Origin: Actinoplanes lobatus
GTDB lineage: Bacteria > Actinomycetota > Actinomycetes > Mycobacteriales > Micromonosporaceae
DNA: 64,000 nucleotides
Direction of reading: 5' to 3'
Assembly: GCF_014205215.1 (NCBI RefSeq)
Contig: NZ_JACHNC010000001.1
Coordinates: 6,692,501 to 6,756,500, forward strand
Part shown: piece by piece, positions 49,355 to 58,232 of the stretch
Layout: every line of letters begins with the position of its first letter
Numbering within the stretch: position 1 is the stretch's first letter
Notes under the pieces: generated by a model
Database searches by the model: none
What the model saw: only the letters and a program-made list of their open reading frames with translations
What the model was told of the DNA's origin: nothing
Program-made: the position numbers and the translations under genes

Positions 49355-50506
49355 GTGGCTCTATCATCAGCGGATGATCAAGAGGTTGACCGTGGTAGCC
49401 GAGCGCGAGGCGCTGGGTCTTGTCGGTCCCGGCGCGCACGTCGCAGTGGCCGGTCCGGTGACCTACGTGCACGGCCCCGATGCCCGGGTGTTGATCATCC
49501 AGCCGGTGACCGGCCGGGTGGTAGCACGGTAGACAGCAGAGAAGGCATCGAACTGCGGGCGCCGTTCCCCGCGGAGATATCCGGGTGGCTCGACGCCCAC
49601 GACCTGCCGCTACTGGGATTCGTCCGGCTGCACGACGGCTGCATGGCGATCGGCGCGCTGCGCGAGACCCGTCGGGTCAGCGCCGGCACCGTTCGATGGG
49701 GAAGTCCGCGGGCAGCCGGGCCAGTCGCCGCGGGATCGGTCGGGTCGCTGCGCCAGGTCGATCTGGCTATTGATGAGTACCTCCCGGCCGATGTGCTGGA
49801 TTTGGTCCGGCCGACGCCGGTGCAAGACGTGCCTGGGATCGACTGGTTGGCAAAGGTCGCGCACGACCGGGTCGCCGCATTGCGTGGCTTCCTCACCGGC
49901 TGGTATGCCGACGTGGTGCCCATACCGGCGTCGAGTGAGCCCCCGTCGATGCGGCTGCCCCAGCCGCTGGCCGACTTCTACCGTCTGGCCGCCGAGAAAC
50001 CGATCATCTACGGCGTGCACAACCGCATCGCCGATCCCGGCGAGCTGCGGTATTCCGACGGACTGGTCGCCATCGCGCACGAGAACCAGGGCGTGTGGAC
50101 AAAGTTGATTGATCCCAGCCAGGACGACCCGGTGGTGAAGAACCACGGTGACCTCGGCTGGTTCGACCCAGTCACGGGCGCTCCCGCCGCACCGGCCGGC
50201 ACTATCGAGCGACTGAGTGACTTCCTGCTGCAGTTCGCACTGGTCGAGGCGGTGATGTCGGCACCGTTCGCCGGACACGCCACGATCGGTGTCACCGACC
50301 TCGAGCGTGTTGCCGAGCGGATGCGAATGCTGCCATTGCCGCCCGCAAACTTTCCGGAGAACCCGACCCGCATCTACGTGGCGCCGGGCCTGGTCGCGAT
50401 CGCCTTCCCGTTTGAGGGCTTGCAGCTCTCGGTCGCCAGCCGGCAGCGTTGCGCACTGCGGGAGTGGCGGAACCCAGGGTTTGAGTGGGACGCCTTCAAC
50501 GGCTGA
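49355..50506 (+). CDS. SUKH/SMI1-KNR4-like immunity protein, N-terminus uncertain
   Basis: Up to 383 aa from GTG 49355, but the first 60 residues are arginine/glycine-rich and non-coding in style. In another frame, 49374-49532 reads IKRLTVVAEREALGLVGPGA and ends VLIIQPVTGRVVAR, which does look coding and could be the real N-terminus joined by a frameshift near 49525. The body contains MRLPQPLADFYRLAAEKPII, ELRYSDGLVAIAHENQGVWT and LSDFLLQFALVEAVMSAPFA, a SUKH-type pattern (LP..L..FY, ENQGvW). It probably neutralises a polymorphic toxin. No toxin lies nearby. Confidence 0.7.
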   Translation: MALSSADDQEVDRGSRARGAGSCRSRRARRSGRSGDLRARPRCPGVDHPAGDRPGGSTVDSREGIELRAPFPAEISGWLDAHDLPLLGFVRLHDGCMAIGALRETRRVSAGTVRWGSPRAAGPVAAGSVGSLRQVDLAIDEYLPADVLDLVRPTPVQDVPGIDWLAKVAHDRVAALRGFLTGWYADVVPIPASSEPPSMRLPQPLADFYRLAAEKPIIYGVHNRIADPGELRYSDGLVAIAHENQGVWTKLIDPSQDDPVVKNHGDLGWFDPVTGAPAAPAGTIERLSDFLLQFALVEAVMSAPFAGHATIGVTDLERVAERMRMLPLPPANFPENPTRIYVAPGLVAIAFPFEGLQLSVASRQRCALREWRNPGFEWDAFNG

Positions 50507-50749
50507 GCTGACGCACCCCCACAACCCCCCCACACAACGGTAGAGGACCCGGTCATTGAGGGCATGTTCTTGTGCCGATGACAGTGCGTCGTCCGAGAAA
50601 TTCGCTGTCGCGAAAACGCGCCGCAAGGATTATTGCCCCGCCGCCTTCTAGACCCTGTGCCAGGCCCACCTCACCGAGGTGACGTCCAACCTCATTGACC
50701 GATAACAGGACGGGCGGTTCATCCCGCGGCGACGGTGCCCATCGAGACG

Positions 50750-51376
50750 TTAGGTCAGGACTGTGACCGAGTCGCCGCGATCAGGGTCGATACCGGCGGC
50801 GGTGCCAACCAGTTGCTCCACCTGGGCAGGGTCGACATCGCTGGCAACAGCGATGTTCATCTGCACGACGATGACGAGCCGCTTGACCACACCAGGTGCG
50901 CTGCTGCGAACCTCGTTGGTCTCGTTGACCGCGTTGCCGAAGGTCTCTCCGGTCTCGTCCCGTCCGGCAGCCGCTGAATTGCTGCCGTCAGGAACCTGAA
51001 TGTTGTCCGGGCCGAGCACCCAGTCCGAGGCAGCAGAATCGCTGACTGTTGGGGCAACCTGAACGAAGTCGAGCGTGGCAGTCGTGGTGACCACGCTGTT
51101 TCCTGGGCCAAGCACGCTGTCCAGCATGGTCTGCAGCGAGTGGTCGAGCCGAGTTTGAAACGCGAGCGTCTGCGGGTCGGTGACGGTGACCGGCCCAGTG
51201 CTCGCTACCGGCTTTGTCGTCTGCGCCGTGAGGGCAGTCGGTCCAGATGGCCGGGTGGCTAGGAAGATACCCCCGGTGAGCAGGGCAAGGACTGCGACGA
51301 TGGTGAGGATCTTCCACCTGAGCCGGCTGCGTGCTTGACCCGCGGGTGACTGAAGATCGTTCGACGTGTCAGTCAT
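50750..51376 (-). CDS. Membrane protein with stand-alone FliF C-terminal-like domain
   Basis: 208 aa from ATG 51376. One membrane segment at 23-41 (ILTIVAVLALLTGGIFLATR). After a linker, LDHSLQTMLDSVLGPGNSVV, TTTATLDFVQV, VVKRLVIVVQMN and VEQLVGTAAGIDPDRGDSVT match the FliF/YscJ C-terminal region (LE..v...L.pilG.gn..v.v...ldf; vkrlsvav.vn; i..lv..a.G.d..RGD.v.v). It lacks the other FliF domains and stands alone, without flagellar genes. It is unlikely to be a functional MS-ring protein and may be a diverged anchor. The downstream terminus is at 50750. Confidence 0.75.
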   Translation of the reverse strand: MTDTSNDLQSPAGQARSRLRWKILTIVAVLALLTGGIFLATRPSGPTALTAQTTKPVASTGPVTVTDPQTLAFQTRLDHSLQTMLDSVLGPGNSVVTTTATLDFVQVAPTVSDSAASDWVLGPDNIQVPDGSNSAAAGRDETGETFGNAVNETNEVRSSAPGVVKRLVIVVQMNIAVASDVDPAQVEQLVGTAAGIDPDRGDSVTVLT

Positions 51377-51829
51377 TCACTCCTCGACCTCCATTGGCGC
51401 GTCAGCCAAATGAACTGTTCTCGCCCGCTCGCCGGCTCCGGACTTCTAAACGGCACGAGCCCTGAGGCTATGACCGCTCGGGACGTTGCAATCGCGTTGT
51501 TCTTTGCCTCAACACACTTCGGCTGAGCGTCGAGTGTTTATTGGGCCTGATCCTCGTTCTGGACAAAAGCCTCACGCCGCACGACATCCTCTTCTGCCGC
51601 AGATAACGCGCGGTCGGTCTCCTCGGCACTCCGCACGGGGCTTGTCTCCCGGCACTCACCGTAGTCGCCCTTGGCGTCGCCGTGAGCTGCTCCGCAGCAA
51701 CGCCAGGCGGACGGCGAAGGTGAAATAGACGGCAAACTTAGCGGACCTGAACGAGCCTGATGCGTCCGAGGACGAATAGGCCGCAGGCCGGGCCACCTCG
51801 CGCATGGTCCCGGCCGCCAGTTCCTTGGA
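51377..51829. other. Intergenic region without confident gene
   Basis: 453 bp between the FliF-like gene and the DUF397 gene. Several overlapping arginine/serine-rich frames exist on both strands, but none has a ribosome-binding site or consistent coding character. The short minus-strand frame ending near 51538 is the best and is still doubtful. Confidence 0.45.
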
Positions 51830-52060
51830 TCAGCTCAGGTCGAACTCGCCATCCTTCGCGCCGCCCACGAACGCATCCCACTCCGCTGTGGTGAAGATCA
51901 GCGGCTCTCTGTCCGGGTTCTTCGAGTCGCGGACCGCGATCGCCTGCCTGACGGCCGCGACCTCTACACAATGTCCGGCCGCGCCGGACCGGCTGCTCTT
52001 GCGCCAACTGGCGCCGGCCAGCTCGGCCTCGTCGACCTGCATCCCCTTGACCTCGATCAC
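51830..52060 (-). CDS. DUF397 protein
   Basis: 76 aa from GTG 52060 (GGAG 6 nt upstream). The domain is complete: WRKSSRSGAAGHCVEVAAVR, AVRDSKNPDREPLIFTTAEW and ending FVGGAKDGEFDLS. DUF397 proteins pair with XRE regulators in streptomycete-type genomes and modulate development and secondary metabolism. Here an XRE gene is at 54313-53066 upstream on the same strand, with three small genes between. Confidence 0.95.
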   Translation of the reverse strand: MIEVKGMQVDEAELAGASWRKSSRSGAAGHCVEVAAVRQAIAVRDSKNPDREPLIFTTAEWDAFVGGAKDGEFDLS

Positions 52061-52198
52061 GATGTACTCCTCTCCTGCCCCGGCCGGTGCGGCCGGGAAG
52101 CTCAGCCGTCGTTCGGTAGTTCCCCAAACGCGGAGCACCCGAACTACGGCGGCGTACTCTGCGGGGCCGCCGCCGTGATCGCGATCAGGTCGCGCGGA

Positions 52199-52417
52199 TC
52201 AGCCACGGGCCGCCGCCGACGCGAGATGGAGGCGGTAGATGGCGTTCTCGCCCTCACCGTCGTCGAGTGGCGCGAGGGCGAGCTTGCCGGTGGGGACCCG
52301 CCGCACGTACCCGTAGCCGGATCCGCTGTCGATCCACACCTCGGCCCAACCATCAGTCGGCAGTATGCGCGGGCCCACGGCCAATACCGGTGGGGTCACC
52401 GTGTGCGGCTCAGGCAT
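52199..52417 (-). CDS. Small hypothetical protein of the XRE/DUF397 cassette
   Basis: 72 aa from ATG 52417, overlapping the preceding gene by 8 nt. It reads TVTPPVLAVGPRILPTDGWA, EVWIDSGSGYGYVRRVPTGK and ends in an alanine-rich stretch. Beta-strand-rich; the family is unknown. It is translationally linked to its neighbours. Confidence 0.6.
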   Translation of the reverse strand: MPEPHTVTPPVLAVGPRILPTDGWAEVWIDSGSGYGYVRRVPTGKLALAPLDDGEGENAIYRLHLASAAARG

Positions 52418-52712
52418 GGGTCGTCACCAGCCCCGGTGCGGTGTTGCCGTGCGTGCCCCGGCAAATGCCGCACAGGGCCCTGGTGGCGTCTCGTGGCGGT
52501 GGGCCGGACATCGGCATGTAGAGGTGCGGGCCGTATTCGACCTGCTCCACCACCACGTGCGGCGTGTCGTCGACGTTGCCGCACGGGCACCAGCGGTGGC
52601 TCGGGTAGTCCGCGATCGCCCGGAGCGCCGGTAGGGTCGCCCGGTTGCCGTCGCCGGCCTCGCGGCAGTGCGGAGCGTGCAGTACGACGCCGGGCGGGTA
52701 GTCGCGCCTCAT
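52410..52712 (-). CDS. Cysteine-containing small protein of the XRE/DUF397 cassette
   Basis: 100 aa from ATG 52712. APHCREAG, RWCPCGNVDD and LCGICRGTHGN give five Cys arranged as CPC and CGIC pairs with His nearby, consistent with zinc binding. Its start overlaps the stop of the preceding small gene (ATGA). Small zinc-binding proteins often sit in these regulatory cassettes. The function is unknown. Confidence 0.65.
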   Translation of the reverse strand: MRRDYPPGVVLHAPHCREAGDGNRATLPALRAIADYPSHRWCPCGNVDDTPHVVVEQVEYGPHLYMPMSGPPPRDATRALCGICRGTHGNTAPGLVTTHA

Positions 52713-52885
52713 GCCGCCCGCCTCGTCTGTGCCCGCACCGGGTCGGGTACGGCTTGGCCGTCGTCGAGAATTCGTCGGACCGCGGCGGACCGCTCGGCGG
52801 CCTCACGTCGAGCGGCGTCACGCTCGGCGTGTGCGGCGGCGACACGGCCTCGCCGGCACGCACGGCGGATGATCTCTGCTATCAC
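52709..52885 (-). CDS. 58-aa basic helical protein
   Basis: GTG 52885 with GGGAGGCGAGC upstream. The sequence IAEIIRRACRRGRVAAAHAE, RDAARREAAERSAAVRRILD is a highly charged helix, possibly a short coiled coil. Its stop overlaps the next start (ATGA). It follows the XRE gene by 180 bp. Confidence 0.65.
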   Translation of the reverse strand: MIAEIIRRACRRGRVAAAHAERDAARREAAERSAAVRRILDDGQAVPDPVRAQTRRAA

Positions 52886-53065
52886 GCTCGCCTCCCGGGG
52901 GTTCGGGGAGCGGCGGGCCGGACAGCCTCCACGTGGAGACGGCCCGCCGCTCACGGGCAGCGGCGGGTGATCACGAACGTCTCACGGTCACGCAGCACCC
53001 GCCGCCGCTGCGATCGAAGCTAAGGGCGAGCAGGTAGGAGCCGGGGCACGATTTGTGCCCCTCGC

Positions 53066-54313
53066 CTATGCGGCCAGCAGGCCGATCTTCACGGCGAGTT
53101 CGGATGCACGCCGACGCCGGGCCGGGCTCTTGGACTCGGCCTCTTCGAGGACGATTCGCTTGGCGAAGCCGTTGTACTTGATCGTCTCGGGCGCGGCCTC
53201 GTACGCCTTCTCCAGGGTGGCCAATGCGACGTCCGGCTGCCCGTCGAGGTGGTACCCCCGCGCCTCCTCGACCCGGTGCCGGGCGCGCCGCGGACGGGAC
53301 GGGATGATCACCGCGTCCGCCGCCGCCGACTGTCGAACCGACTCGCCGCCCTGGCGCAGCTCCACGGCCACCGTTACCGCGTGCGCCCCCATGACCGCCC
53401 GCGAGTACGAGGTGACCGGATGGTAGTAGGCCTCCGGCAGCCGGTCAGCCATGGCGCGGGCGGTTTCCCAGTATCGCCACGCGGTGCCCGTCGCCCCGCG
53501 TCGAGCAGCGGTGTACCCGGCCTCGAAGGTGAGGGCGCCGGTAATCGCCAGGACATCGGGTGACGCATCCTCGAGCAGCGGCTCAAGGTATCTGAGCGTC
53601 TCCAGGTTCACCGCGTCGGCGGCATCGAAGTGCGCCGGCCCTGCGTCGCGGTGCGCCTGGGTGGTCAGCCACGCGGCCACGCCGATCGCGTGCGGGTCCT
53701 CGGACTCCTGGGCCGCGATCAGGCCGCGCTCGACCATCCGCCACAGCAGGGCGGCGTCCGGCTGGTAGGCCACGAAGAATTGGCTCAGCGAGTAGACCTC
53801 AGCCAGCACGGCCTGCGCCGCCCGGCGTGCCGTGCCGGTGTCGGCCTGCCGGGCGGCGATCTGCGCGTCCCGGATCAGTTCCGGCAGCAACGCCCCGACC
53901 ACCTCACGGTGGTTGGGAGCCGAGTGCCGTGCCGACCAGGCACGCGCCAGCCGAGCCCGGATGTGGGCGATCGATGACGCCTCCTGCACGGTGGCGACCG
54001 GAAAAGCGTCCACGGCCGCTTTGACGGCCGCGAGGCGCGGATGGCCGGGGCCGGCAAACAGGCCGACGTGGAGCGACTGGTCGCCAGTGAGGTCTGCCAG
54101 ATCGCGGACCCGAAGCGACTCGGCGAGGGCGAGGATGGTGTCCAGCTTCGGCGTTCTCAGGCGGCCGGTCTCCACTGCCTTGACCCAGGAGCCGGACTTG
54201 CCAACCAGACCGCCGAGCTGGTCTCGGGTGAGACCCTTGCGCGTGCGAAGGATCTGAAGTCGCTGCCCGAATGCCAGCGGATCGATGTACGGGTCCGGAA
54301 GGTGTTTGTCCAT
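53066..54313 (-). CDS. XRE-family regulator with TPR-like C-terminal domain
   Basis: 415 aa from ATG 54313 (GGGAG site). Residues about 13-72 are the helix-turn-helix: FGQRLQILRTRKGLTRDQLG, GLVGKSGSWVKAVETGRLRT. The remaining 330 residues are helical repeats (AAWLTTQAHRDAGPAHFDAA, TAWRYWETARAMADRLPEAY, VEEARGYHLDGQPDVALATL). This arrangement is that of actinobacterial XRE/TPR regulators paired with DUF397 genes. It is likely a developmental or stationary-phase regulator. Confidence 0.93.
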   Translation of the reverse strand: MDKHLPDPYIDPLAFGQRLQILRTRKGLTRDQLGGLVGKSGSWVKAVETGRLRTPKLDTILALAESLRVRDLADLTGDQSLHVGLFAGPGHPRLAAVKAAVDAFPVATVQEASSIAHIRARLARAWSARHSAPNHREVVGALLPELIRDAQIAARQADTGTARRAAQAVLAEVYSLSQFFVAYQPDAALLWRMVERGLIAAQESEDPHAIGVAAWLTTQAHRDAGPAHFDAADAVNLETLRYLEPLLEDASPDVLAITGALTFEAGYTAARRGATGTAWRYWETARAMADRLPEAYYHPVTSYSRAVMGAHAVTVAVELRQGGESVRQSAAADAVIIPSRPRRARHRVEEARGYHLDGQPDVALATLEKAYEAAPETIKYNGFAKRIVLEEAESKSPARRRRASELAVKIGLLAA

Positions 54314-54466
54314 TGGGCGCTCCCTGGTAGAGGACAGGGTGCGGCGGCCGGCCTCTACACCGACCGCCAACATCGACGGTACGCCATGAACAACGATCTG
54401 CCGGGCTGGTCGAGAGGTAGCCCGTTCGGATCGATCTGGCCGGCCCGCCGCCGTACCCCGGCAGGT

Positions 54467-57178
54467 CTACCCGCCCGCCGCGTCTCCGTGGTCGGCGCCT
54501 CGGCCGCTGTCGGCCGGTGTCACCGATTTGGACGGGCCCGGGTCCGGTGCCGTCGACGGGGAAAGTGACGGTGACGGGGAACCCGATGGTGTGGGCGTCA
54601 CCGGCGCCGTCGGTAGCGGCTTAGAGTTCACCGTGCGTTCGGGGAGATCGAACGTCCAACCCTGCTTCTTCAGCTTCGGGATCAGGCGGGTCAGGGCCGC
54701 GAGGGTCTGGTCCCGCTCGCCGCCGCCGTCGTGTACGAGGACGACCGCGCGGGGTTGCAGCTGCTTCTCGATCCGGTCGGCGATCACGTCGGCGCCGGGC
54801 AGCAGCCAGTCGTCCGGGTCGACGACCCAGCCCAGCGGCGTGTGCCCGAGGTCGGTGCCGGCCATGGCCGACTTACCCCACGAACCGAACGGCGCACGGA
54901 AGAACGGCACCGTGACACCGGGTACGGCCGCGGCGATGGCGGCATCGGTGCGGGCGATGTCGGCGCCGGCCGCGGTCGCGGAGAGCTGACCGAGATCGTC
55001 GTGCTTCCAGGAGTGGTTGCACAGCACGTGACCCTCGGCGACGATCCGGCGTACCAGATCCGGGTATTTCTGCACCTCCTCGCCGACCACGCAGAACGTT
55101 GCCCGCACGTGCTGCTCGGCGAGCAGGTCGAGGACCTGGGCGGTGTACGGGGAGGGCCCGTCGTCGAAGGTCAACGCGAGCCGCTGGCCCTTGCCGGCGG
55201 TGCGTACGACCGGGATGCCGCGGCCGGGTTTGGCGTCGGAATCCTTGTCCGTGGACTTCTTGTTCTCCTTCGAGCGCCCGGCGTCGCCGACATCCGTACG
55301 CCCGACGTGGACCGGCTTCGGGAGCGCGGTCTTCGGAGCATCGTTCAGGGCGACCTGGGTGAAATCCCGCCAGAGCTGGGCCGGCATGGTCCGTCCTTCG
55401 ATGGCTCTGCCGAGACGGTCGCGGATCGGCCCCGGCTGGGCCTTGCCGATCCAGACGGCCGATGCGAGTTCGGGTGTGTAGCCGACCATCCACGCGACCT
55501 GGTTGTCCTTGGTGTCGCCCCACTGCTGAACGCCGGTCTTGCCGGCCGCGGGCCGGTTCGGCACCGCGCCGTCGCCGCGCACCACGGCGCCGAGCACGGC
55601 GGACACGTCGGCGGCGGCCCTGCTGTCCAGGACCCGTTTCGAGGTGGGGACGACGGTCCAGACCTGGCGGCCGTCGGGTGCGGAGACGTTCTCGACGAAG
55701 TGCCGGTCGTGCCGGACGCCACCGGCGGCGAAGGTCGCGTACACGCTCGCCAGATCCTCCGGAGCGACCGGGTATCGCCCGATGGCGATGTCCGAGCGGG
55801 TCTTTCCGGGCGTCGGCTCGCCCTCGGCGTCCACCAGCGACCGGGCGCCCGCGTACTTTCGCTGGACACCGAGGTCGTACGCCATCGCCCGGACCTTGTC
55901 CGCCCCGATCTTCTCGGTGACCGCATAGAACGGGGTGTTGAGGGATTTCAGCATCGCCTGTTCCAGCGTGCAGACGGGGCACTGCTGGTTCGCGGGGTTC
56001 TCCAGCGGCACGCCGAGACGGCCGGTGAACGTACGCGGAGAGGTGCCGTCCCAGCGTGACAGGTACCCGATGCCCTCACGCAGTGCCGCGGCGAGCACGA
56101 TCGGCTTGAACGTGGACGCCGCGGGGTACGCCGCCGAGGCGTAGTCGAAGAAGCCGCGCCCCTGGTCGCCGCCGTAGTACGCGCGGACCCCGCCGGTACC
56201 GGGGTCGACCGCGACCAGCGCGACCTGAAGGTCCTTCGGCTGCCCCGCCAGATGGCCCGTGACCTGGGAGACGGCCGCGTTCTGGGCGACCGGGTCCAGC
56301 GTGGTGACGATCGACAGGCCCTGGGTGTGCAACGCCCGCGAGGTGATGCCGTGCGCGGCGAGTTCCTGCTCGACACGGTCGATGACCAGGCCGTTCGCTC
56401 CGGTCTCGCGCGCCGGGGCCGAGTTCACCACGGGATAGTCGGGTACGGCGTCGAGCCAGCCCAGATCACGCTCCGACTCGATCACCCAGTTCCAGCGGGC
56501 CCGCGCCGCCTCGCTGTCGTTGGCCGGGTCGAGTTGGTACGGATCCCTGACCACCGAGGCCAGCACCGCACCCTGCGCGGCGGTGAGCTGTTGCGGGGCG
56601 ATCCCGAAGTAGGCGTAGGCGGCCGCCGCGATTCCGTACGCGCCGCGACCGTAGTAGATGGTGTTGAGGTACCGCTCCAGAATCTCGTCCTTGGAGTATT
56701 CGCGCTCCAGCTGGACGGCGAGCGCGAACTCCTTGCCCTTACGCTCCACCGAGACCTCCTGGGTCAGGAACGCGTTACGGGCGTACTGCTGGGTGATGGT
56801 CGACGCACCCTGCCGGCCACCGCTCACGTTGGCGACGACGGCACGCAGCACGCCGCGGACCGAGACGCCGTGATGTTCGTAGAAGTCGCGGTCCTCGGCC
56901 GCGAGCACCGCGTTGCGGACCTCCGCGGGCACGGCCGACAGCGGCACGTCGTTGCGGTTGGTGGTGCCGACCCGGGCCAGGATGGTACGGCCGTCACGGT
57001 AGTACAGCGTCGACGCCTGCGGCTCGGACGGATCGGTGGGCAGTGGGACCGACCGCACGTACGCCTCGGCGGCCCCGGCCGTCGCGGCGCAGCAGACGAC
57101 CGCGACGACGACCACTCTCGTCACTATCCGTCGCCATCTGCTTCCCCCGCCTGCAGTCTGTACATTTTCCACGCCCAC
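54467..57178 (-). CDS. Class A penicillin-binding protein fused to polysaccharide deacetylase
   Basis: 903 aa if GTG 57178 is the start (57172 or a GTG near 57121 are alternatives). After a membrane anchor (about 20-36, RVVVVAVVCCAATAGAAEAY) comes a GT51 transglycosylase with its catalytic Glu in LAAEDRDFYEHHGVSVRGVL and GASTITQQYARNAFLT. The transpeptidase has SxxK as STFK (355-358), SLN (412-414) and KTG (547-549). A basic linker (NKKSTDKDSDAK) leads to a complete NodB deacetylase: TFDDGP (670-675), HSWKH (722-726), RAPFG (761-765), HDGGG (816-820). The end is Pro/Ser/Thr-rich. It would polymerise, crosslink and N-deacetylate peptidoglycan outside the membrane. Confidence 0.92.
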   Translation of the reverse strand: MGVENVQTAGGGSRWRRIVTRVVVVAVVCCAATAGAAEAYVRSVPLPTDPSEPQASTLYYRDGRTILARVGTTNRNDVPLSAVPAEVRNAVLAAEDRDFYEHHGVSVRGVLRAVVANVSGGRQGASTITQQYARNAFLTQEVSVERKGKEFALAVQLEREYSKDEILERYLNTIYYGRGAYGIAAAAYAYFGIAPQQLTAAQGAVLASVVRDPYQLDPANDSEAARARWNWVIESERDLGWLDAVPDYPVVNSAPARETGANGLVIDRVEQELAAHGITSRALHTQGLSIVTTLDPVAQNAAVSQVTGHLAGQPKDLQVALVAVDPGTGGVRAYYGGDQGRGFFDYASAAYPAASTFKPIVLAAALREGIGYLSRWDGTSPRTFTGRLGVPLENPANQQCPVCTLEQAMLKSLNTPFYAVTEKIGADKVRAMAYDLGVQRKYAGARSLVDAEGEPTPGKTRSDIAIGRYPVAPEDLASVYATFAAGGVRHDRHFVENVSAPDGRQVWTVVPTSKRVLDSRAAADVSAVLGAVVRGDGAVPNRPAAGKTGVQQWGDTKDNQVAWMVGYTPELASAVWIGKAQPGPIRDRLGRAIEGRTMPAQLWRDFTQVALNDAPKTALPKPVHVGRTDVGDAGRSKENKKSTDKDSDAKPGRGIPVVRTAGKGQRLALTFDDGPSPYTAQVLDLLAEQHVRATFCVVGEEVQKYPDLVRRIVAEGHVLCNHSWKHDDLGQLSATAAGADIARTDAAIAAAVPGVTVPFFRAPFGSWGKSAMAGTDLGHTPLGWVVDPDDWLLPGADVIADRIEKQLQPRAVVLVHDGGGERDQTLAALTRLIPKLKKQGWTFDLPERTVNSKPLPTAPVTPTPSGSPSPSLSPSTAPDPGPSKSVTPADSGRGADHGDAAGG

Positions 57179-57447
57179 TGGACGCGGCCAGCACCATGAT
57201 CCGTGGTATCGATTTATCAACTACTTTGCGTGCGCGAATCACCACATTTACATCTACTGCGGGTGACCTGGTGTTTCGTGGAGGTTGCCTGATCGGCTTA
57301 TGAATCTTGTCTCTTTCCGCCCCGCGGCTTCGAAACGCCGGGATGTACAGACCGTGACCAGGCCGGCACGTCGCCGATCCGACCCGGCAACCACCCGCCG
57401 CCCGCACCCGCACCGCTGCTGCCGAGCACGCCACCGCCACGGACTGA
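57179..57447. other. AT-richer upstream region of the PBP gene
   Basis: This stretch contains a lower-GC patch (TTTATCAACTACTTTGCG near 57213) that may hold the PBP promoter. No gene is recognised. It leads into a decayed fragment on the plus strand. Confidence 0.4.
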
Positions 57448-57612
57448 CCCGAGCCGCGCGAATACTTCCTCCACCACGCCGGCCCAGTTACCCGCGATGA
57501 GGTCGACACTCTCCTGCGGCTGCGGGACCTCGCCGCCGGACCCGGTTGGTTAATCGACATGCTCAAACTCACCCGCCTACGCCTTCAAAATCGGGCCGGC
57601 GGGCATGACTAA
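57448..57612 (+). pseudogene. Possible 3' remnant of a decayed gene
   Basis: A 54-codon frame, bounded by TGA and TAA, reads EPREYFLHHAGPVTRDEVDT, LLRLRDLAAGPGWLIDMLKL and ends LQNRAGGHD. It has coding character but no start codon before LIDM. It may be the end of an eroded gene; chance is not excluded. Confidence 0.3.
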
Positions 57613-57753
57613 CTTGATTATCGCGTTGATGTTCCGAACGGTGTACTTATTTTCGTTGCATAGCTGATCCCTTGATTGTGGCGGCCGGGTAAAGGCTGCC
57701 CTCTTGCCACGGATCAACGGCCTTGCCAGGCTATTTGACCTTTGATGCCACAG

Positions 57754-57975
57754 CTAGAGCCACTTGACCTTCCAGCGGGAAGAGTCCACGAACAGCTCCA
57801 GTTCCGCCATGTCTTTTACCCAGTAGTCGCCCCCATCCGTTGGCGAAACAAGGTCATCAACAATTAGGATGTAAAACCCTCCGGTGTTTTCCGAATCGTC
57901 ATGAAGCTTCACGAAGTAGCCCTCATAAAATCCTTCTAATATGCGTCCATGTCTTTCGAGTTCGAAACTCTTCAC
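57754..57975 (-). CDS. Low-GC small protein, probably acquired
   Basis: 73 aa from GTG 57975 (AGGAACCAGAA upstream). KSFELERHGRILEGFYEGYF, VKLHDDSENTGGFYILIVDD and ending WVKDMAELELFVDSSRWKVK. The gene is visibly AT-richer than its surroundings, which suggests horizontal transfer. The acidic strand-rich pattern (FYILIVDD, then a W-rich end) resembles small immunity proteins. The family is not identified. Confidence 0.72.
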   Translation of the reverse strand: MKSFELERHGRILEGFYEGYFVKLHDDSENTGGFYILIVDDLVSPTDGGDYWVKDMAELELFVDSSRWKVKWL

Positions 57976-58183
57976 TTCTGGTTCCTATTTGAGAAGAAAA
58001 GCCGCTTGCCGTGACATGCGGCATGCAGGTCGCCTGGTGCAGGAGCAGCGGTACGGCCGAGGCGGGCCACCGGCCAGCGGAACAAGCCGCGGCGCCAGGA
58101 CCGACGCTGGGTCAGGGCCTTTCGGCGGTGGTGGCGGGCACGGCTGCGGGAAGCCGGTCGGTGATCGGGGTCCTTCTACGGTT

Positions 58184-58213
58184 ACGGCTGCTCGCGGGGG
58201 TGCGAGCAGCCGT
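58184..58213 (-). terminator. Hairpin terminator after the PfkB-family kinase gene
   Basis: A perfect 12-bp stem, ACGGCTGCTCGC with GCGAGCAGCCGT, around a 6-nt loop lies 20-49 bp beyond the stop of the kinase gene. Confidence 0.85.
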
Positions 58214-58232
58214 ACTCGCAGGCGCCGGGTCG

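Noticed and set aside
56252..57199. A 315-codon plus-strand frame opposite the penicillin-binding protein
   Set aside because: Shadow of the transglycosylase-coding strand; no recognisable motif.
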